Origin: Branchinecta lynchi
Lineage: Eukaryota > Arthropoda > Branchiopoda > Anostraca > Branchinectidae
NCBI GenBank assembly: GCA_023053575.1
Contig: JAKZAP010000012.1
Location: 22,370,780 to 22,434,779, forward strand
DNA: 64,000 nucleotides
Direction of reading: 5' to 3'
Positions 23,204-34,880 of this stretch are shown piece by piece. The notes beneath the pieces were generated by a model that saw nothing but the letters and a program-made list of their open reading frames with translations, was not told where the DNA came from and searched no databases. The translations under genes were made by a program, and so were the position numbers. Numbering within the stretch: the stretch's first letter is position 1; every line of letters starts with the position of its first letter.

Positions 23204-24286
23204 AAGCCATGCCGCCCTTCCCCTTGAATTAAGCGTATGCAACTGCTATGAATCGCACACTCACTTGGAGACGGTCACGTCCGGACAGAGCAAAATAACA
23301 CTAAAGAGTATCGCCAAGACTTGACAAAATTGACACATACTCGAATAGCAGCGATACTAGCACCACTAGCGGTAGAGAACGTCCCTACTGAAACTCTCTC
23401 AGTCGTTCATCGGCGCTGGCTCCGATAACTTCATATTCTAAACACCTAAAAATGATACAACCTCCATTGTTTTGTGTGCAAACCGAACCTTACTTTACTA
23501 GAAATTTCTAAACCCGCAAGTTTGTCTCGCTCTAAATAGCGCAAACGTAGTGGGCGGCACGACAAGTATAGCCCGTTAGCAAAGCATGGAAAGCATAGGT
23601 CTTGGCGCTACTCTCTAGTGTTGTCTTACTCTGCCTCCAGAACACGACTCTTCTCACTGAAGATGAGAGCCATCTATAGTTCGTCTTACTTCTACATGTC
23701 GTAAAAAAAAATAACAGTCGGATATATTCAGAAGCTATTTGGGGTTGTGTCAATAAATTATCTGTTTTAAAACCGATGCCGGATGAAACCGAAAATTGTA
23801 TTTTTTGTCAAATTGGATTCGTTTTGGTCTTTAGAGAAACAAACTCTAACTCTACGTTCAGTAATTTAATACAAAAAATAGCAGTCGAAATTTATAGAAA
23901 AAATAGCAGTCGAGTCAATTTGAGAATTCGATCAATAAATCGATATCTTATTCCAAAACTGAAGCCGGACGTATACGATAATCAGTTTCGGTAATTACAG
24001 TAAATAGTAAATAGACGTACCAGCGCTTTGAATTAGACCTTACAATCAGTACAACTATCTTCCAATAATTGACAACTAAAACTTAATAATTGATAGCTTT
24101 AATAACCAAACTATTCCAACACTTACCGGAAAATAAGATATCCATCATTTTCGGTTCGAGGTATTTCTAAGAAATCTAAGGCTTGGGAATCTCAAACTGG
24201 GTATGTGTTGAGCTGATCCAATCAGATATGCAGTGGCGGTTTTGCCGATAAAAAAATAAGTGACCGCATACAGGCTTCAGATCTGA
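23204..24286. other. Intronic sequence, nothing recognised
   Basis: The block TCTTGGCG(C)TACTCTCTAGTG at 23603 is echoed inverted near 23305 (CACTAAAGAGTATCGCCAAG); otherwise no feature. Confidence 0.4.
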
Positions 24287-24841
24287 GCCTCGTTTTTGTT
24301 GCAATAGCGCTGCCGGATCGCTGCTGCAGCACTTCTTTGCTTTTGCACAGTATGCGTTTTTGGACTCACTTTCTTCTTGGTTGAAGCGGCAGCGCTGCAG
24401 CATCTTGCAGGGAATCACGGACTTGAGCCTCGTTTTTGTTCCATGCTGCAGGTCCACTTCTCGGCCGATTGCGGACTGATTCTTTCTACATCCGTTTTTG
24501 CACTGCAGCGCTTCCGAGGAAGACGGCAGCGCTTCTCGAGAATCACGGACTTGCTCCCCGACCAAGTCCGTGCTTCCCTGCAAGATGCTGCAGCGCTGCC
24601 GCTTCAACCAAGAAGAAAGTGAATCCAAAAACGCATATTATGCAAAAGCAAAGAAGTGCTGCAGCAGCGATGCGGCACCGCTGTTGCAACAAAAACGAGG
24701 CTTTGGTCGGTGAGGAAGTCCGCGATTCTCGAGAAGCGCTGCCGTCTTCCTCGGAAGCGCTGCAGTGCAAAAACAGATGTAGAAAGAATCAGTCCGGAAT
24801 CGGCCGAGAAGTGGACCTGCAGCATGCAACAAAAAAGAGGC
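24287..24841. repeat. Four-unit alternately inverted GC-rich repeat (A, B, A inverted, B inverted)
   Basis: Units 24287-24425 (A), 24427-24563 (B), 24563-24701 (A inverted) and 24705-24841 (B inverted), each about 138 bp. All units share GCCTCGTTTTTGTT at one border and a CCGTGATT / AATCACGGACTTG border at the other. Inverted partners agree at over 90 percent by eye. It is full of GCTGCAGC and GCAGCGCTGC. The overlapping ORFs are products of this symmetry. Confidence 0.85.
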
Positions 24842-25888
24842 TCAGCTTTCGATCAGGTGAGGAGACGATCGGAAAATAAGGTTTGGCACGTCTTCTTTCC
24901 TATATCTGTAATGCCAACAGTTTGATCAAGAAATGTTATCTATACCCAGAGGCATTACTAGCCAAAGTGTTTGCGGGTGGGCAAGGTATTTACCGACTGG
25001 CTGGTCATTTTTACCAATGGTAATTTTCAAGAAAAAAAGTAGCTGTTTTGACGAAAAATCGGCTGTTTTTAAGAAACAATCTATTTAAAAAAAAAAAAAA
25101 ACATCGTTCTGTTTTTCTGTTTTACGGAAAATCGCGGCGTTTCCGAAAACGACTGGCCGAAAACATTGGGGGGGGGGGCAAGCCTAAATCGTGCTGACTT
25201 CCGGAAAGCGGGAACCACAACCGGAAAAAAATATATCAGAACCTATTATGACAGCCGGAACCACGGATATCCAAAACTAAAGTGAGCAAACCAAATGGAA
25301 TTATCGCGAGGCAGTTCTTTCCAGCATTCTATATTGTGTTAAGGATCTTTGACACGGTGGGTATTTTTCCTCGGAGACTAGAGAGGAAAGTGTTCACACG
25401 GTATCTGGGTATTTATCAAGGGAGAGTACAGTCATGTGGCAATAAATTCCATGGTTATGAAGTCGGGATATCTCTTTACAATTGACACAAACATATGTCC
25501 ATTTGGAACACTTCTTATGCGGACATAGTCAAAATTATTGCTCGAAAATCCGATTTTGTTGTTGCTGACGTCATAAAATATCCATCGACAAGCAAATCCC
25601 TGGGTAAAAAGTTCGCGAAATTGAAGTTCAAAATACCCGGGGATTTGTTGCTGCTGCGGGGAAAAATACCCGTAGAGTACGGGTAAATACTCTTCGTGTA
25701 AACGTAGCTTTAGGTTAACAAAAGTTCAGAATTTGATGCGAACCTTACTTGAATATTTCAATAAAATAAAAATCCGACTTATCAGTTAACTCAAGACAAT
25801 CAGTCGCAGCCGGCATCAGAATTCGAATATTCGGTGAATGGTCACCAGCTTCACTACCCAAATATTTTATTGTAAGCTTATGCTTCCT
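24842..25888. other. Intronic sequence with weak foldback
   Basis: GGGTATTTTTCC at 25360 and its complement in GGAAAAATACCC near 25660 suggest a worn inverted repeat of about 350 bp. No gene recognised. Confidence 0.35.
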
Positions 25889-26080
25889 CTTTTTTTTTTT
25901 TTTTTTTTTTTTAGTCCCGTGTAGCTTCTTTTTCCATTTTTTCCTGTTTTAGATTGAACTAAAACAGTGGCTACGTCTCCATCTCCAACTCAGTGACGTT
26001 AATACGCCCCTCATAAAATTCCTCTCGGATTAGTTCTTTTTTGGCAGTTAGGTGTGCTATCGTAAAGAAAACAATGATCC
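25889..26080 (-). mobile_element. Retroposon 3' end with poly(A) tail, family N copy 2
   Basis: A T-run of about 22 bases at 25891-25912, then TAGTCCCGTGTAGC and CTCCAACTCAGTGACGTTAA, resembling 7574-7720. Confidence 0.4.
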
Positions 26081-26260
26081 GTTACTTCTTGGTGTACGGT
26101 TATCCAGGTTTATTTTGCTATTTTCAATTCCTCTTAGGCCTAACCATGTTTAAAACTGTTTTTAAAAGGTGTGTTCATGTTTTAGCATGTAAAAGTTGGT
26201 TTGTATAATAAAGAGTATTAAACTAAAAAAAAACTAAAATATTTGAGGCTAAAAACGTCT

Positions 26261-26707
26261 AAAATGTATTCGAGAATCCCTTAAATATCTTCGAGGAATC
26301 GGTGTTTGTATTCGAGAATCGACGAAAAGTTTTCGAGAATTTTTTTAGTTCTTCGAGAAACTACAGAGGGTACTCGATAAACGATATGAAGTATTCGAGA
26401 ATTTCTAAAATGTATTTGACATTTAATTGAAATAAGGAACTCGAGAATGACACAAATGTATTCGAGAATGACAAAAATACATTCGAGAATGACAAAAATA
26501 CATTCGTGGATGACAAAAATACATTCGAGGATGACAGAAATAAGTTTTAGAATGACAAAAATAAACATCCTCGAATACTTTTTATCTTTTCTCGAATACT
26601 TTTTGTAGTTTCTCGAGAACTTGCAAAATATCTCGAGGGCTTTTTATCGATTCTTGACTACAAACACCGGTTCCTCGAAGATATTTTAGGGGTTCTCGAG
26701 TGCATTT
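26261..26707. repeat. Foldback element with TTCGAGAATGAC tandem core
   Basis: Left arm from 26261 and right arm to 26707 are inverted copies over about 150 bp (ATCTTCGAGGAATCGGTGTT). The centre (26440-26570) holds about five 21-bp units ATTCGAGAATGACAAAAATAC. The minus-strand ORF made of ILECIFV repeats is this core. Confidence 0.82.
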
Positions 26708-27402
26708 CCGACGGATTTGGCCTCAATTCCATTCCATACGTGCGAAAGCTCATCGAAGTATTTTTCCACGTAGCTGAAGTCGAAGTGATTCAGTATCCAT
26801 GTGCTAAGTGGAACAGCTAGCATTTGCCGTTTTACACTTGCCTAGTTTTGTTACTGCGGTCGATTTCCTACCGACTGAGGCAGTTCCTGGATTTTCCGGT
26901 AGTCAAACAGCGGGGAAAGATCATATTTCTTGGAAGATAATGATTCGGAAACGGAATTTATGCTCCGACCGATCATGCGAAAAATTCGACTTGCGTCAAG
27001 CAGAGGGCAACGGGCGTTTATAATGTTTATAATGCTCCAGATGTTTTGGAGGTCCATATTTCCGGTCGAATTATTTCTCATTGGGGGATATTTCTTTCGC
27101 GAATGTTACTGCCGGGAAAGAGAGAACTTCACAGAGACCAGAGAACCGGAAATTGAAATATGTAATGTTGTCCTTAAAGGACATAGCAAAAAAAATGTTT
27201 TAACAGTATCAAAGCTGGTTAAAATAAAGTTTCAGCTGAAGTGTAATTAAACTTCTTTTGCCTGGATTATCTTTTTGTTCCGCTTGGAATGGTTGTGTAA
27301 CTTATAAGTATGCATTCTAGTTTGATACTGGGACAAGGGCGAGATATAAGCCAGACTGGTGTCTGGCAGTGTTCGCATCCCTCCTCATTTTCCTCTTGTT
27401 TT
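26708..27402. other. Intronic sequence, nothing recognised
   Basis: Short ORFs without known sense. Confidence 0.4.
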
Positions 27403-27776
27403 TGGGATCCCAAAACGTAAGTGGCAAAAGCAAAAGTTGTCCGTCCGTCCGTCTGTCAGCACGATGACTCTCGAAGGGAATGACGAATTTTGATGAAACT
27501 TGATATGAGGATTCTTTGGGTCAAGGGAAAGGTCGAGTTCGTAGATGGTCTATGTAGCCTTACATTTAGGGATTAAGTGGGCGAACAAAATATTTTTAGA
27601 AAGCTAATAAGATAGTCTAATTAGGGGTAAGAAAACATGCTGAACACGATTATGAAAACCATTTTTCCGCCGGACAAGTAGTTCGCCCGGATTCCGGCTA
27701 AAACCGGGAAGTCTGTTAAAACTAAAAGTTTTATTTGATGTTGATTAGATTTGCCATGTAGGGGTAAGAAGACATG
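27403..27776 (-). mobile_element. Family B truncated copy
   Basis: Palindrome end at 27403, GTCCGTCCGTCCGTCTGTCA tract, two modules, then broken off at GAAGACATG just before a family F MITE. Confidence 0.72.
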
Positions 27777-27782
27777 TTTGAC

Positions 27783-27897
27783 GGTGCAAAACGGATAAGT
27801 CAGCTACATACGAGCTGCTTGAACCTGAAAAGGACCCTTGCCAAGAAGGGCCGAAATATAGCTCCATAAAAATCAGCTGACGTACCCGTTTTGCACC
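27783..27897. mobile_element. Family F mini-MITE
   Basis: 115 bp with GGTGCAAAACGGATAAGTCA and its near-complement TGACGTACCCGTTTTGCACC as ends. Centre has CCCTTGCCAAGAAGGGCC; the related piece at 9838 has GGCCCTTCTTGGCAAGGG. Confidence 0.75.
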
Positions 27898-27904
27898 ATC
27901 CAAT

Positions 27905-28370
27905 AGATTTTCTGATTTTCCATTACCTGCTCTAGTAGTGATGTTCAGAATATCAACAGCCGTCCCCACAACGCAAATTCTACTATGACGCGGAAGATTT
28001 GAATCTGAACAGAAACGCGGTTTTTCAGGGGTCTGGTGGTGAAGTGAGTGAAGACTGCTTTGTGTCTGAACACTAATTTTTCCTAACTCTTCCTTCTAGG
28101 CCAATAGATCAAGTTGTCTAGTGTTATACAATTTTAGTACGTAAATAAATAAAATAAATAAATAATAAATAAACTCTTTTTCATCGAGGATACATTAAAG
28201 GTCCAAGCGGATATAGGTACCACAAATATGACAGGGAAACTACTTTTCGAAAATGGTTAATTTGTGAATAGCGGAACAACGAAGTAACGCATATTCACCG
28301 AGTCTTCGAGCCAATTTTAGTGAATAAGTGATGGGTAATTAGATTGTCCTGTCCCAGCCCTTTTCGCTTA
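27905..28370 (+). repeat. Family G duplication, copy 2, abutting exon 3
   Basis: Matches 11965-12350 in order, with indels. It runs up to the polypyrimidine tract of exon 3. An AAATAAATAAATAATAAATA stretch at 28143 is a simple repeat within it. Confidence 0.6.
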
Positions 28371-28399
28371 AACTTTAAAATTCATGTTTTTTTTCCTAG

Positions 28400-28524
28400 G
28401 ATCGACAGTATTTATGTATTTTGGCCGCGGATACTCCTTCACAGAACCTGACTCGGTATTTCTCAACATGTAACGATTTCATTCACGAAGCGAGACTGCA
28501 AGGCGGAAGTGTTCTAATCCACTG
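28400..28524 (+). CDS. DUSP22/15-like phosphatase, exon 3
   Basis: Coding exon of 41 codons plus two bases. The acceptor is TTTTTTTTCCTAG and the donor is GTAAGT. The translation starts D-R-Q-Y-L-C-I, continues A-A-D-T-P-S-Q-N-L-T-R and F-I-H-E-A-R-L, and ends V-L-I-H plus TG. The Asp of A-A-D is the usual general acid of the family. The exon stops after the first two bases of the catalytic Cys codon; the exon at 51728 supplies the final T. Phase and content leave little doubt that these exons belong together. It follows a repeat (27905-28370) that has a decayed copy at 11965-12350. Confidence 0.9.
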
Positions 28525-29510
28525 GTAAGTCCCTCCAATTTGTTGCACAGCACTCCGTCCTTCAGGGTAACCTCCGCTTACCTTAAAGCAGAACTAAACA
28601 TTGTACTATTTGTTGGGAAAACCTCTCTAGCACGCCAATTCCTCCAGTCCAACGTTAAATAACGTTTATGGTAGCAACGAGTATTTAGAGATGTAAAGTG
28701 TCAGCAATAAACTGTTCAGGAAAGAACAGGAACCCTATAAATAATGAATCTTTTACTTTAATAATGAATAGTTCAATTCAGAATTAATAAATTATATCTT
28801 AATTTTATACTAATATAATAATCCGAAAAAGGTTTACCTTAAATTACAGCAAATCCACTTTAAATATTACAAGCCATTAACCTGGTTGAAGGCTGTCTGC
28901 CAACTGAACTGGTAGCGCTTATATGAAGATCCTTTACTTTACTCAACACTGCTAGATGGCGTTATAAATGGGAAAAGCGCGGAATATTCAAATAGGGCGA
29001 GAAATGGAATCGGACGATTCCCAACACTATTTAATTATGTTCCTGCTCAAGAACAAGCTAGCACTCAGCTTATACTTTTATGCTTCAGGCCCCTCGCTGA
29101 CTGGCTTCGATGCGAATTCGCATTAAGACAGGTGCCCACAGAATGCGATGTATTTTTCCCCCAAATGAATTTTGTTCTTTCGCACCGCTCAGCGAATTTG
29201 TTTCGTAGACCCCACTGACAGCGGACACGTGAACGAATTTGCCAGGACTAAATATGTATACGTGGACACGATACGTAGGGCTAGAACGACAATACGGTCA
29301 AAATTTAACTTTATGGTTATATACTCTGTATCTGGTTATATACTCTAATTTGGCCATGTTGATTTCCTGAATTTTTCTCAGCACTAACTGAGGTAATACG
29401 AAAATAATTTGATTTAAAGTTGAAACGTCGCGGCGCGAAATTTTTCCGAATTTTTTCCGCTAGTGACGAAATTCGCCTAGACGAATGCGAATTCGCGTTC
29501 TGTGGGCACC
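28525..29510. other. Intronic sequence, nothing recognised
   Basis: No feature recognised. A CGAATTCGCATT / AATGCGAATTCG pair at 29113 and 29484 flanks about 370 bp and may be a worn inverted repeat. Confidence 0.35.
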
Positions 29511-29600
29511 TATTTATTTATTTATTTGTGACCCGCTTTTTGCGTAACATCGGAGAATGAATAAAATACACAAAGGAAAATAGACATATCAAAACACTAA
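29511..29600 (-). mobile_element. Retroposon 3' end with (AAAT)n tail
   Basis: On the minus strand GCGGGTCACAAATAAATAAA matches the ends at 9060 and 38000. Confidence 0.45.
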
Positions 29601-29944
29601 AACAAAACAATGTAAATAAACATGACATGACTTTACTTTAACTACCTTTAGACGAGCGTGTCATTTGGCAGTTTCTCACTGGGTCGTTACCACAGACCAC
29701 CGTAAGACAAGTTTTCGGTTATCGAAGTTGAAATCCTGTGTTTCGCAGTGTTAAATTTGTTTACTTTCTTCAATGATGGTGTAGAAATAACGGTTTTCGT
29801 CGGGTAAGCTGCAGTGTCTCTTTTGTAGTTGCAGGGTTATACCCTTCTAGAAGTCATCTCGTCGTTTCCCGGTTAACAGGGTTGCCCCAGATAGCAGTGC
29901 ACTACTCTTGACACTTTTTTTTTCTCCAAGCAGCACTTTAAGAT

Positions 29945-30232
29945 AATGATGATGATGATGATGATGATGATTTTATTAACGCACTTAAGGAGAGGAAATA
30001 GTGCAGTATAAACAAAAAAAAAAGAGGAAAAAGTACACTGAGCTTTCAATAATGTAGTAAATGCACAAGATAAAAAAATAAACATTTAAAAGAAGAAAAA
30101 AAAGGGACTAATCGGGTCTAAAAAATCTTCTTCCTAGATGGAGTGCGGAGAAATGGTCAAGGGCAGAAACGTGAAGGTCCTGGGCAATTGAAGATAATTT
30201 TGCACAAGGGTCAGAGGGCAAAAAAGTTGCAG
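29945..30232 (-). mobile_element. 3' UTR and (ATC)n tail of the reverse-transcriptase fragment
   Basis: On the minus strand the RT reading is followed by about 260 bp of non-coding sequence, then TTAATAAAATCATC and an ATC repeat. Microsatellite-type 3' tails are common in non-LTR elements. This fixes the 3' end of the insertion near 29945. Confidence 0.6.
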
Positions 30233-31395
30233 TTATACGGGAATTCCTATAACGTCGAGGAAGGTACAAGAGAAATTTACAATACTTGAAATAATAAGTT
30301 CTGATGCGTTTAATTCTTTTAGCCTCAGAATACCAAAAATTCCGGAAAGGTTGCAGACAGAGGGAGAACAGAAACTATTATGTAAACTACCAAGCGCTTT
30401 TCTGTTAAACCTTCCTCTATTTGGAACTAGTTTTCCATATCCGACACGAATGGAATCGTAAACAGCCGAAACAGCGTTATCGCAAATTTTTTTAGAGACT
30501 GTGCTATGTACATGCCAAGCCATTTTACGGTAGGGGAATTGGGGAGTTTTTCATTTTGAAAAGAAATACCGGAATCTTTTGGTCTGTTGAATTTAAGATA
30601 CTGACATTTAGAAATGTCAACCGAAAGGCCAATTTGAGAAAGACCCTGACAAATCGTTTTTATGTTAGATTCTAACCCACTTTTAGTTCGACTGATTAAT
30701 AGAATGTCGTCTGCATAAGCTATGTAATTAATACTTAGGTCTCCAAGAAAAAATGTTGGCAATAAACCTGAGAGGCATTCATAAATGGCACTTTTAAAAA
30801 CAAAGGGAGATAGGACTCTACCCTGTGGTACCCCCTTGCTCACAGGAATGGATTCCGAGACCGCCCCTGACCATTTCGCCCGAACAATCGTGTTACGGTA
30901 CCAAAACCTTAAAACAGAAACAATGGAAGCATTAACACCCTGACGCAACAAAGAAAGTAGAGCCTGTGAATGTACTACATTATCGAAAGCTCCAGAATTG
31001 TCGATTGCACACAGATGAACGGCGAATTTTCCAACAGTCGCCTCCTTGAGAATTGTAGACAGAACTCTATGAGCATGGCTGCAACTGAGTCTTTTTTGGA
31101 AACCAAATTGGAAGTCGCCGAATTGGCACTTCGACGTAATTTCTGGCACTAAAAGATATTCAAAAATTTTGCTAAAGATGCAAGACACTGTAATTGGCCG
31201 GAAAGAGCTGCACTGGTTTGGATTTTTTCCTTTTCTTATAATTGACGTAATAGTTCCAGAAAGAAAACTGTCTGGAACTATAGACGTTACCAAAATCATC
31301 TGAAATAGCAGCTGTATGTGGAAGATGAGTTCGGGAGAGCTGAACTTGAAGTGGCTAGAGCAGAGACCGTCGCTGTCAATGTTGCACTTTTTTTA
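30233..31395 (-). pseudogene. Decayed non-LTR reverse transcriptase, second copy
   Basis: A 290-codon frame (31299 down to 30427) carries RT motifs in order: S-F-R-P-I-T, A-I-D-N-S-G-A-F-D (catalytic Asp), S-K-G-V-P-Q-G, and Y-A-D-D with L-L-I-S-R. The sense starts further up, near 31395 (D-G-L-C-S-S-H-F-K). After a frameshift near 30500 it runs on in the 30523-30233 frame through A-W-H-V-H and the C-terminal region. The 5' endonuclease part is missing. A (TGA)n run at 29946-29970 marks the 3' tail on this strand. It is jockey/CR1-like in general character; the exact clade cannot be told by eye. Confidence 0.8.
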
Positions 31396-31770
31396 GCACT
31401 TTCTAGTAAAACTAAAACTTTTTCCTAAACCCTTTGTTCTCGTCAATTTTAACTTTCCTTTCGAAAGCTCAGTGAAGTAGAAACTGTTCCTTTTAGGTCG
31501 GAGTTCTACCAGGTCTGCACGAACCAGATTGCGACTCCCATAAAATAGTTTGAATAGTTAGTAAACTTCACATTTAAAGCATGAACTTGGGGGTATACTT
31601 AAGGACCCCTCGCACTATCTAGCCTTCAACTTGCAATATAAAATATTTGAATACTTCAAAACTAGGCTGTGACTCCGACAAATAACCCACGGTTTCGGCT
31701 GTTTTAAGCCTTTCCCACGACCCGTTGACTTATAGCGACAACAGGGAAACAATCTACATAACCGGTTTTT
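31396..31770. other. No gene seen
   Basis: Nothing recognised between the RT remnant and copy A5. Confidence 0.4.
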
Positions 31771-34700
31771 ATGGCACTTGCCATTCGGCCTAAGTGCCAT
31801 ATAGCGATTGTAATTTCTGTCCGTCTGTCGGTCTGTCGCTCCCGGTCTTGCTGGTTCGGGCACTTCCAGATAAGCTAGGACGATGAAAGTTGGCAGGCGT
31901 ATCAGGGACCGGACGAGATTAAAGTAGAAATAGTCACTTCCCCGATCCAACGTTCTGGAGGGAGGGAGAATCCGGAAAATTAGGTATTTTTAGCTTACGA
32001 ACGGGTGATCGGATCTTAATGAAACTTGATATATGGAAGGACCTCGTGTCTCAGTCGTTCCGTTTTACATCCAGACCGTATCCGGTGACACTGAGGGGAG
32101 TTGGAGGGGGAAACCGAAAATCTTGGGAAACGCTTAGAGTGGAGAGATCCGGATGAAACTTGGTGGAAAGAACAAGCACAAGTCCTAGATATGTCACTGA
32201 CACAACCGGAACGGATCCGCTCACTTTTTTGGGGGGGGGGTCCACATTTCTAGTGATCCTGCGAGTTCGGTGCTTCCTAATGTGCTAGGACTATGAAAAT
32301 TGGAAGGTATGTCAGGGACCCGACCAGATTAAATAGGAAACAGTCACTTCCCCGATCCGACCATCTAGGGGGGAGGGAGGGAGGGGGACGCCGAAAATTT
32401 AGGTATTTTTAACTTGCGATTGGGTGATGAAAGTTGATATTTAGGATAACCTCGTGTCTCACAGTCCCAGTTTAAATCCGGACCGGATCCGAGGATACTG
32501 GGGGGAGTTGGAGGAGGGAACCGGAAATCTTGAGAAACGCATTTAGTGGAGGGATCGGGATGAAACTTGGTGGGAAGAACAAGCACAAGTTCTAGATATG
32601 TCATTGCATAACCGGATCGGATCCAGGCACTGTGGGGGAGTTGGGGGGGGGGGGGTCCGGATTTCTATCGACCCCGCGAGTTCGGCATTCTTCCTGATGT
32701 GCTAGGACGATGAAACTTGGCAGGTATGTCAGAGATCCGAACAGATTGACTTGAGAATAGTCGTTTCCCTGATCCAACCATCGTTAGGGGAGTGGATGGA
32801 TGGGGAGTCCGGAATCTAGTGGCTTTTGAATGGTTGGTCGGATTTGAATGAAACTTAGGGGGGAAAGTTCAGTGTCAAGTCAGGGTCGGGTACGATACCT
32901 GTGGGGAAACCCCCCGGAAACTTCCGTTCCTAGATTCGAGCATATTTAGGGGAGCGAGGGAAGGGAATATGGAAATTGACTCCTGCAAATTGCGAAGGAG
33001 TGGTCTGATTCAAGTGAAACTTAATGGTTGATAAGAATCGATGACCTAGGCATGTAAACATGCGTGTAAACTATATGCGACCACGGTTGGGGGAATTGGG
33101 GGGGGGGGGGGGATTTTGACATGCACACGAACCAAACGGATGGAGTGAATGAGATGCAAGTTTGAAAGTGCAGAGTTTATGCGGCCTAGATTTGTTATTT
33201 GGCGTCCGGCCGGATTCCGCCAAGATGGGGGGGGGGGGGGGTACCGGAATTTTACAGATAGGCACCAGAATTTTTCGAAAACGCTCAGATTCGAATGAAA
33301 CTTGATAGCTGGTATAAAAGAAAAAGCGTAGCACGTCTAGGGATCAAGCTAGTGGATTTATTGGGCTGAAGCTTGGAAGTTTGAACAGTCATTTGCATGT
33401 GCTACAGATAATCCGAGACGATGTCGTAACTGCTCATAACTGAAACTAAATATCCTATTTTTATGGCACTTGCCTTCCGGCCAAGTGCCACATACCGATG
33501 ACTTTTCCGTCGGTCTGTCGGTCGGTTAGTCCGGTGTTTGCGAGTTAGGGTACTTACAGATATGCTAGGACGAAGAAACTTGGCAGGCATATTAGGGACC
33601 CGACAAAACTAAGTTGAAAATAGTCACTTGCCCGATCCGACCATCGTGGGGGGAGGGAGGGGAGCCGGAATCCGGAATTTAGTGGCATACATAACTTTCG
33701 AACGGGTTATCGGATCTTAATGAAAGTTGATATTTGGAGAGACGTCATGTCTCAGATGTTCCATTTGAAGTCCGGACCGAATCCGATGAATGTGGGGGGG
33801 GGGGGCGCAGGGGGGGGGGAAATCATATGACAAGCTTTAAGTGGAGGGATCGGGATGGAACTTGGTGAGAGGAACAAGCACAAGCCCTAGGTACATCATT
33901 GGCAAACGCGGACGGGATTCGTGCACTGTGGTGGGAGTTGGAGGGGGGGGGGGCGGAATTCCGGTGATACGGAGTTAAGTTACTTTTAGGTGGGCTGGGA
34001 CAGTGAAACTTGGCAAGCGTACCAGGGACCCGACCAAACTAGCTTGGAAATAGTCACTTCCCCGATCCGACCACCGTGGGGGGAGTGGAGGGAAGGGGAA
34101 TCCGGAATCTAGAGGTACGTATAACTTTGGAACGGGTGATCAGATCTTAATGAAACTTGATATTTGGAAAGACCTCATGTCTCGGATGTCCCATGTGAAG
34201 TCCGAACCGGATCCGATTATTGTGGGGGGGGAGTCAGGGGGGAGCCGTAAATCTTGTGACACGCTAAGAGTGGAGCGATTGGGATGAAATTTGGTGGGAA
34301 GAACAAGCACAAGCCCTAGATTCATCAGTGACAGAACTGGATCGGGTTCGAGCACTGTGGGGGGAGGAAGGGGGGTCCGGAATTCCGGTGATCACCAGTT
34401 AAAGTACTTTCAGATGTGCTAGGACCATGAAACTTGAACATTTGAGACTTGACATGATTAGAATATTTTTGCCTCATGGGCTTTGCTTGCAACTGAATTT
34501 CTTAAAGTACAAATGATACTTTTGATTAAAATATACATTTCATTCTCCCGATGAGCTCATCATCATTTTTGCTTCAAGAGTTTCGATTACAGATGAATTT
34601 CTGGCGCCCCTAAAGTGCGCATCATCACAGCCAAATGTATTACCAAACGATACGTTCTCGTGATTTCCAAGGACCCATTATCTCAAGGGTTTTGCTTACA

Positions 34701-34880
34701 AATAATCACAACAAACCCACGAACTGAAGAATTCCTACTTTCATCCTCTGACCCAGCCTTGCAAGTGCCATATGAGCTTGCAGCTCTTGTTTATTTCCGA
34801 ACCACATTTTTGGATGGCGGGTGTATTTTGTGGCGTTTTCATAAATTTCTTTGTACCGCATACTTGTAACAAGTGCCATA
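31771..34880 (-). mobile_element. Family A copy A5 (outer, interrupted by A6)
   Basis: Hairpin end at 31771 (GGCACTTG-CCATTCGGCCT-AAGTGCC), GTCCGTCTGTCGGTCTGTCG at 31819, and modules to 33472. The 5' part resumes at 34792-34880. The terminal AACAAGAGCT is replaced by an (ATA)n run. Confidence 0.75.
33473..34791 (-). mobile_element. Family A copy A6, nested in A5
   Basis: Complete 1.3-kb copy: hairpin GGCACTTG-CCTTCCGG-CCAAGTGCC at 33473 and AACAAGAGCTGCAAGCTCAT at the other end. A5 sequence on both sides joins without a duplication. Confidence 0.78.

Larger units (their letters stand above)
22633..28399 (+). other. Phosphatase intron between exons 2 and 3 (5.8 kb)
   Basis: Bounded by the GTAGGT donor and the CCTAG acceptor. 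It contains a family C MITE (22943-23203), the four-unit inverted repeat at 24287-24841, a foldback at 26261-26707, a truncated family B copy (27403-27776), a small family F MITE (27783-27897) and the family G repeat that abuts exon 3. No other coding exon was recognised inside it. Confidence 0.8.

Noticed and set aside
24176..24925. ORFs of up to 150 codons on both strands
   Set aside because: They arise from the A-B-A'-B' inverted repeat; the same residues appear on both strands.
25340..25700. GGGTATTTTTCC and complement as a full MITE
   Set aside because: The arms match only in short pieces and no clear ends or target duplication were found.
26281..26568. 95-codon ORF with ILECIFV repeats
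   Set aside because: Translation of the 21-bp tandem core of the foldback.
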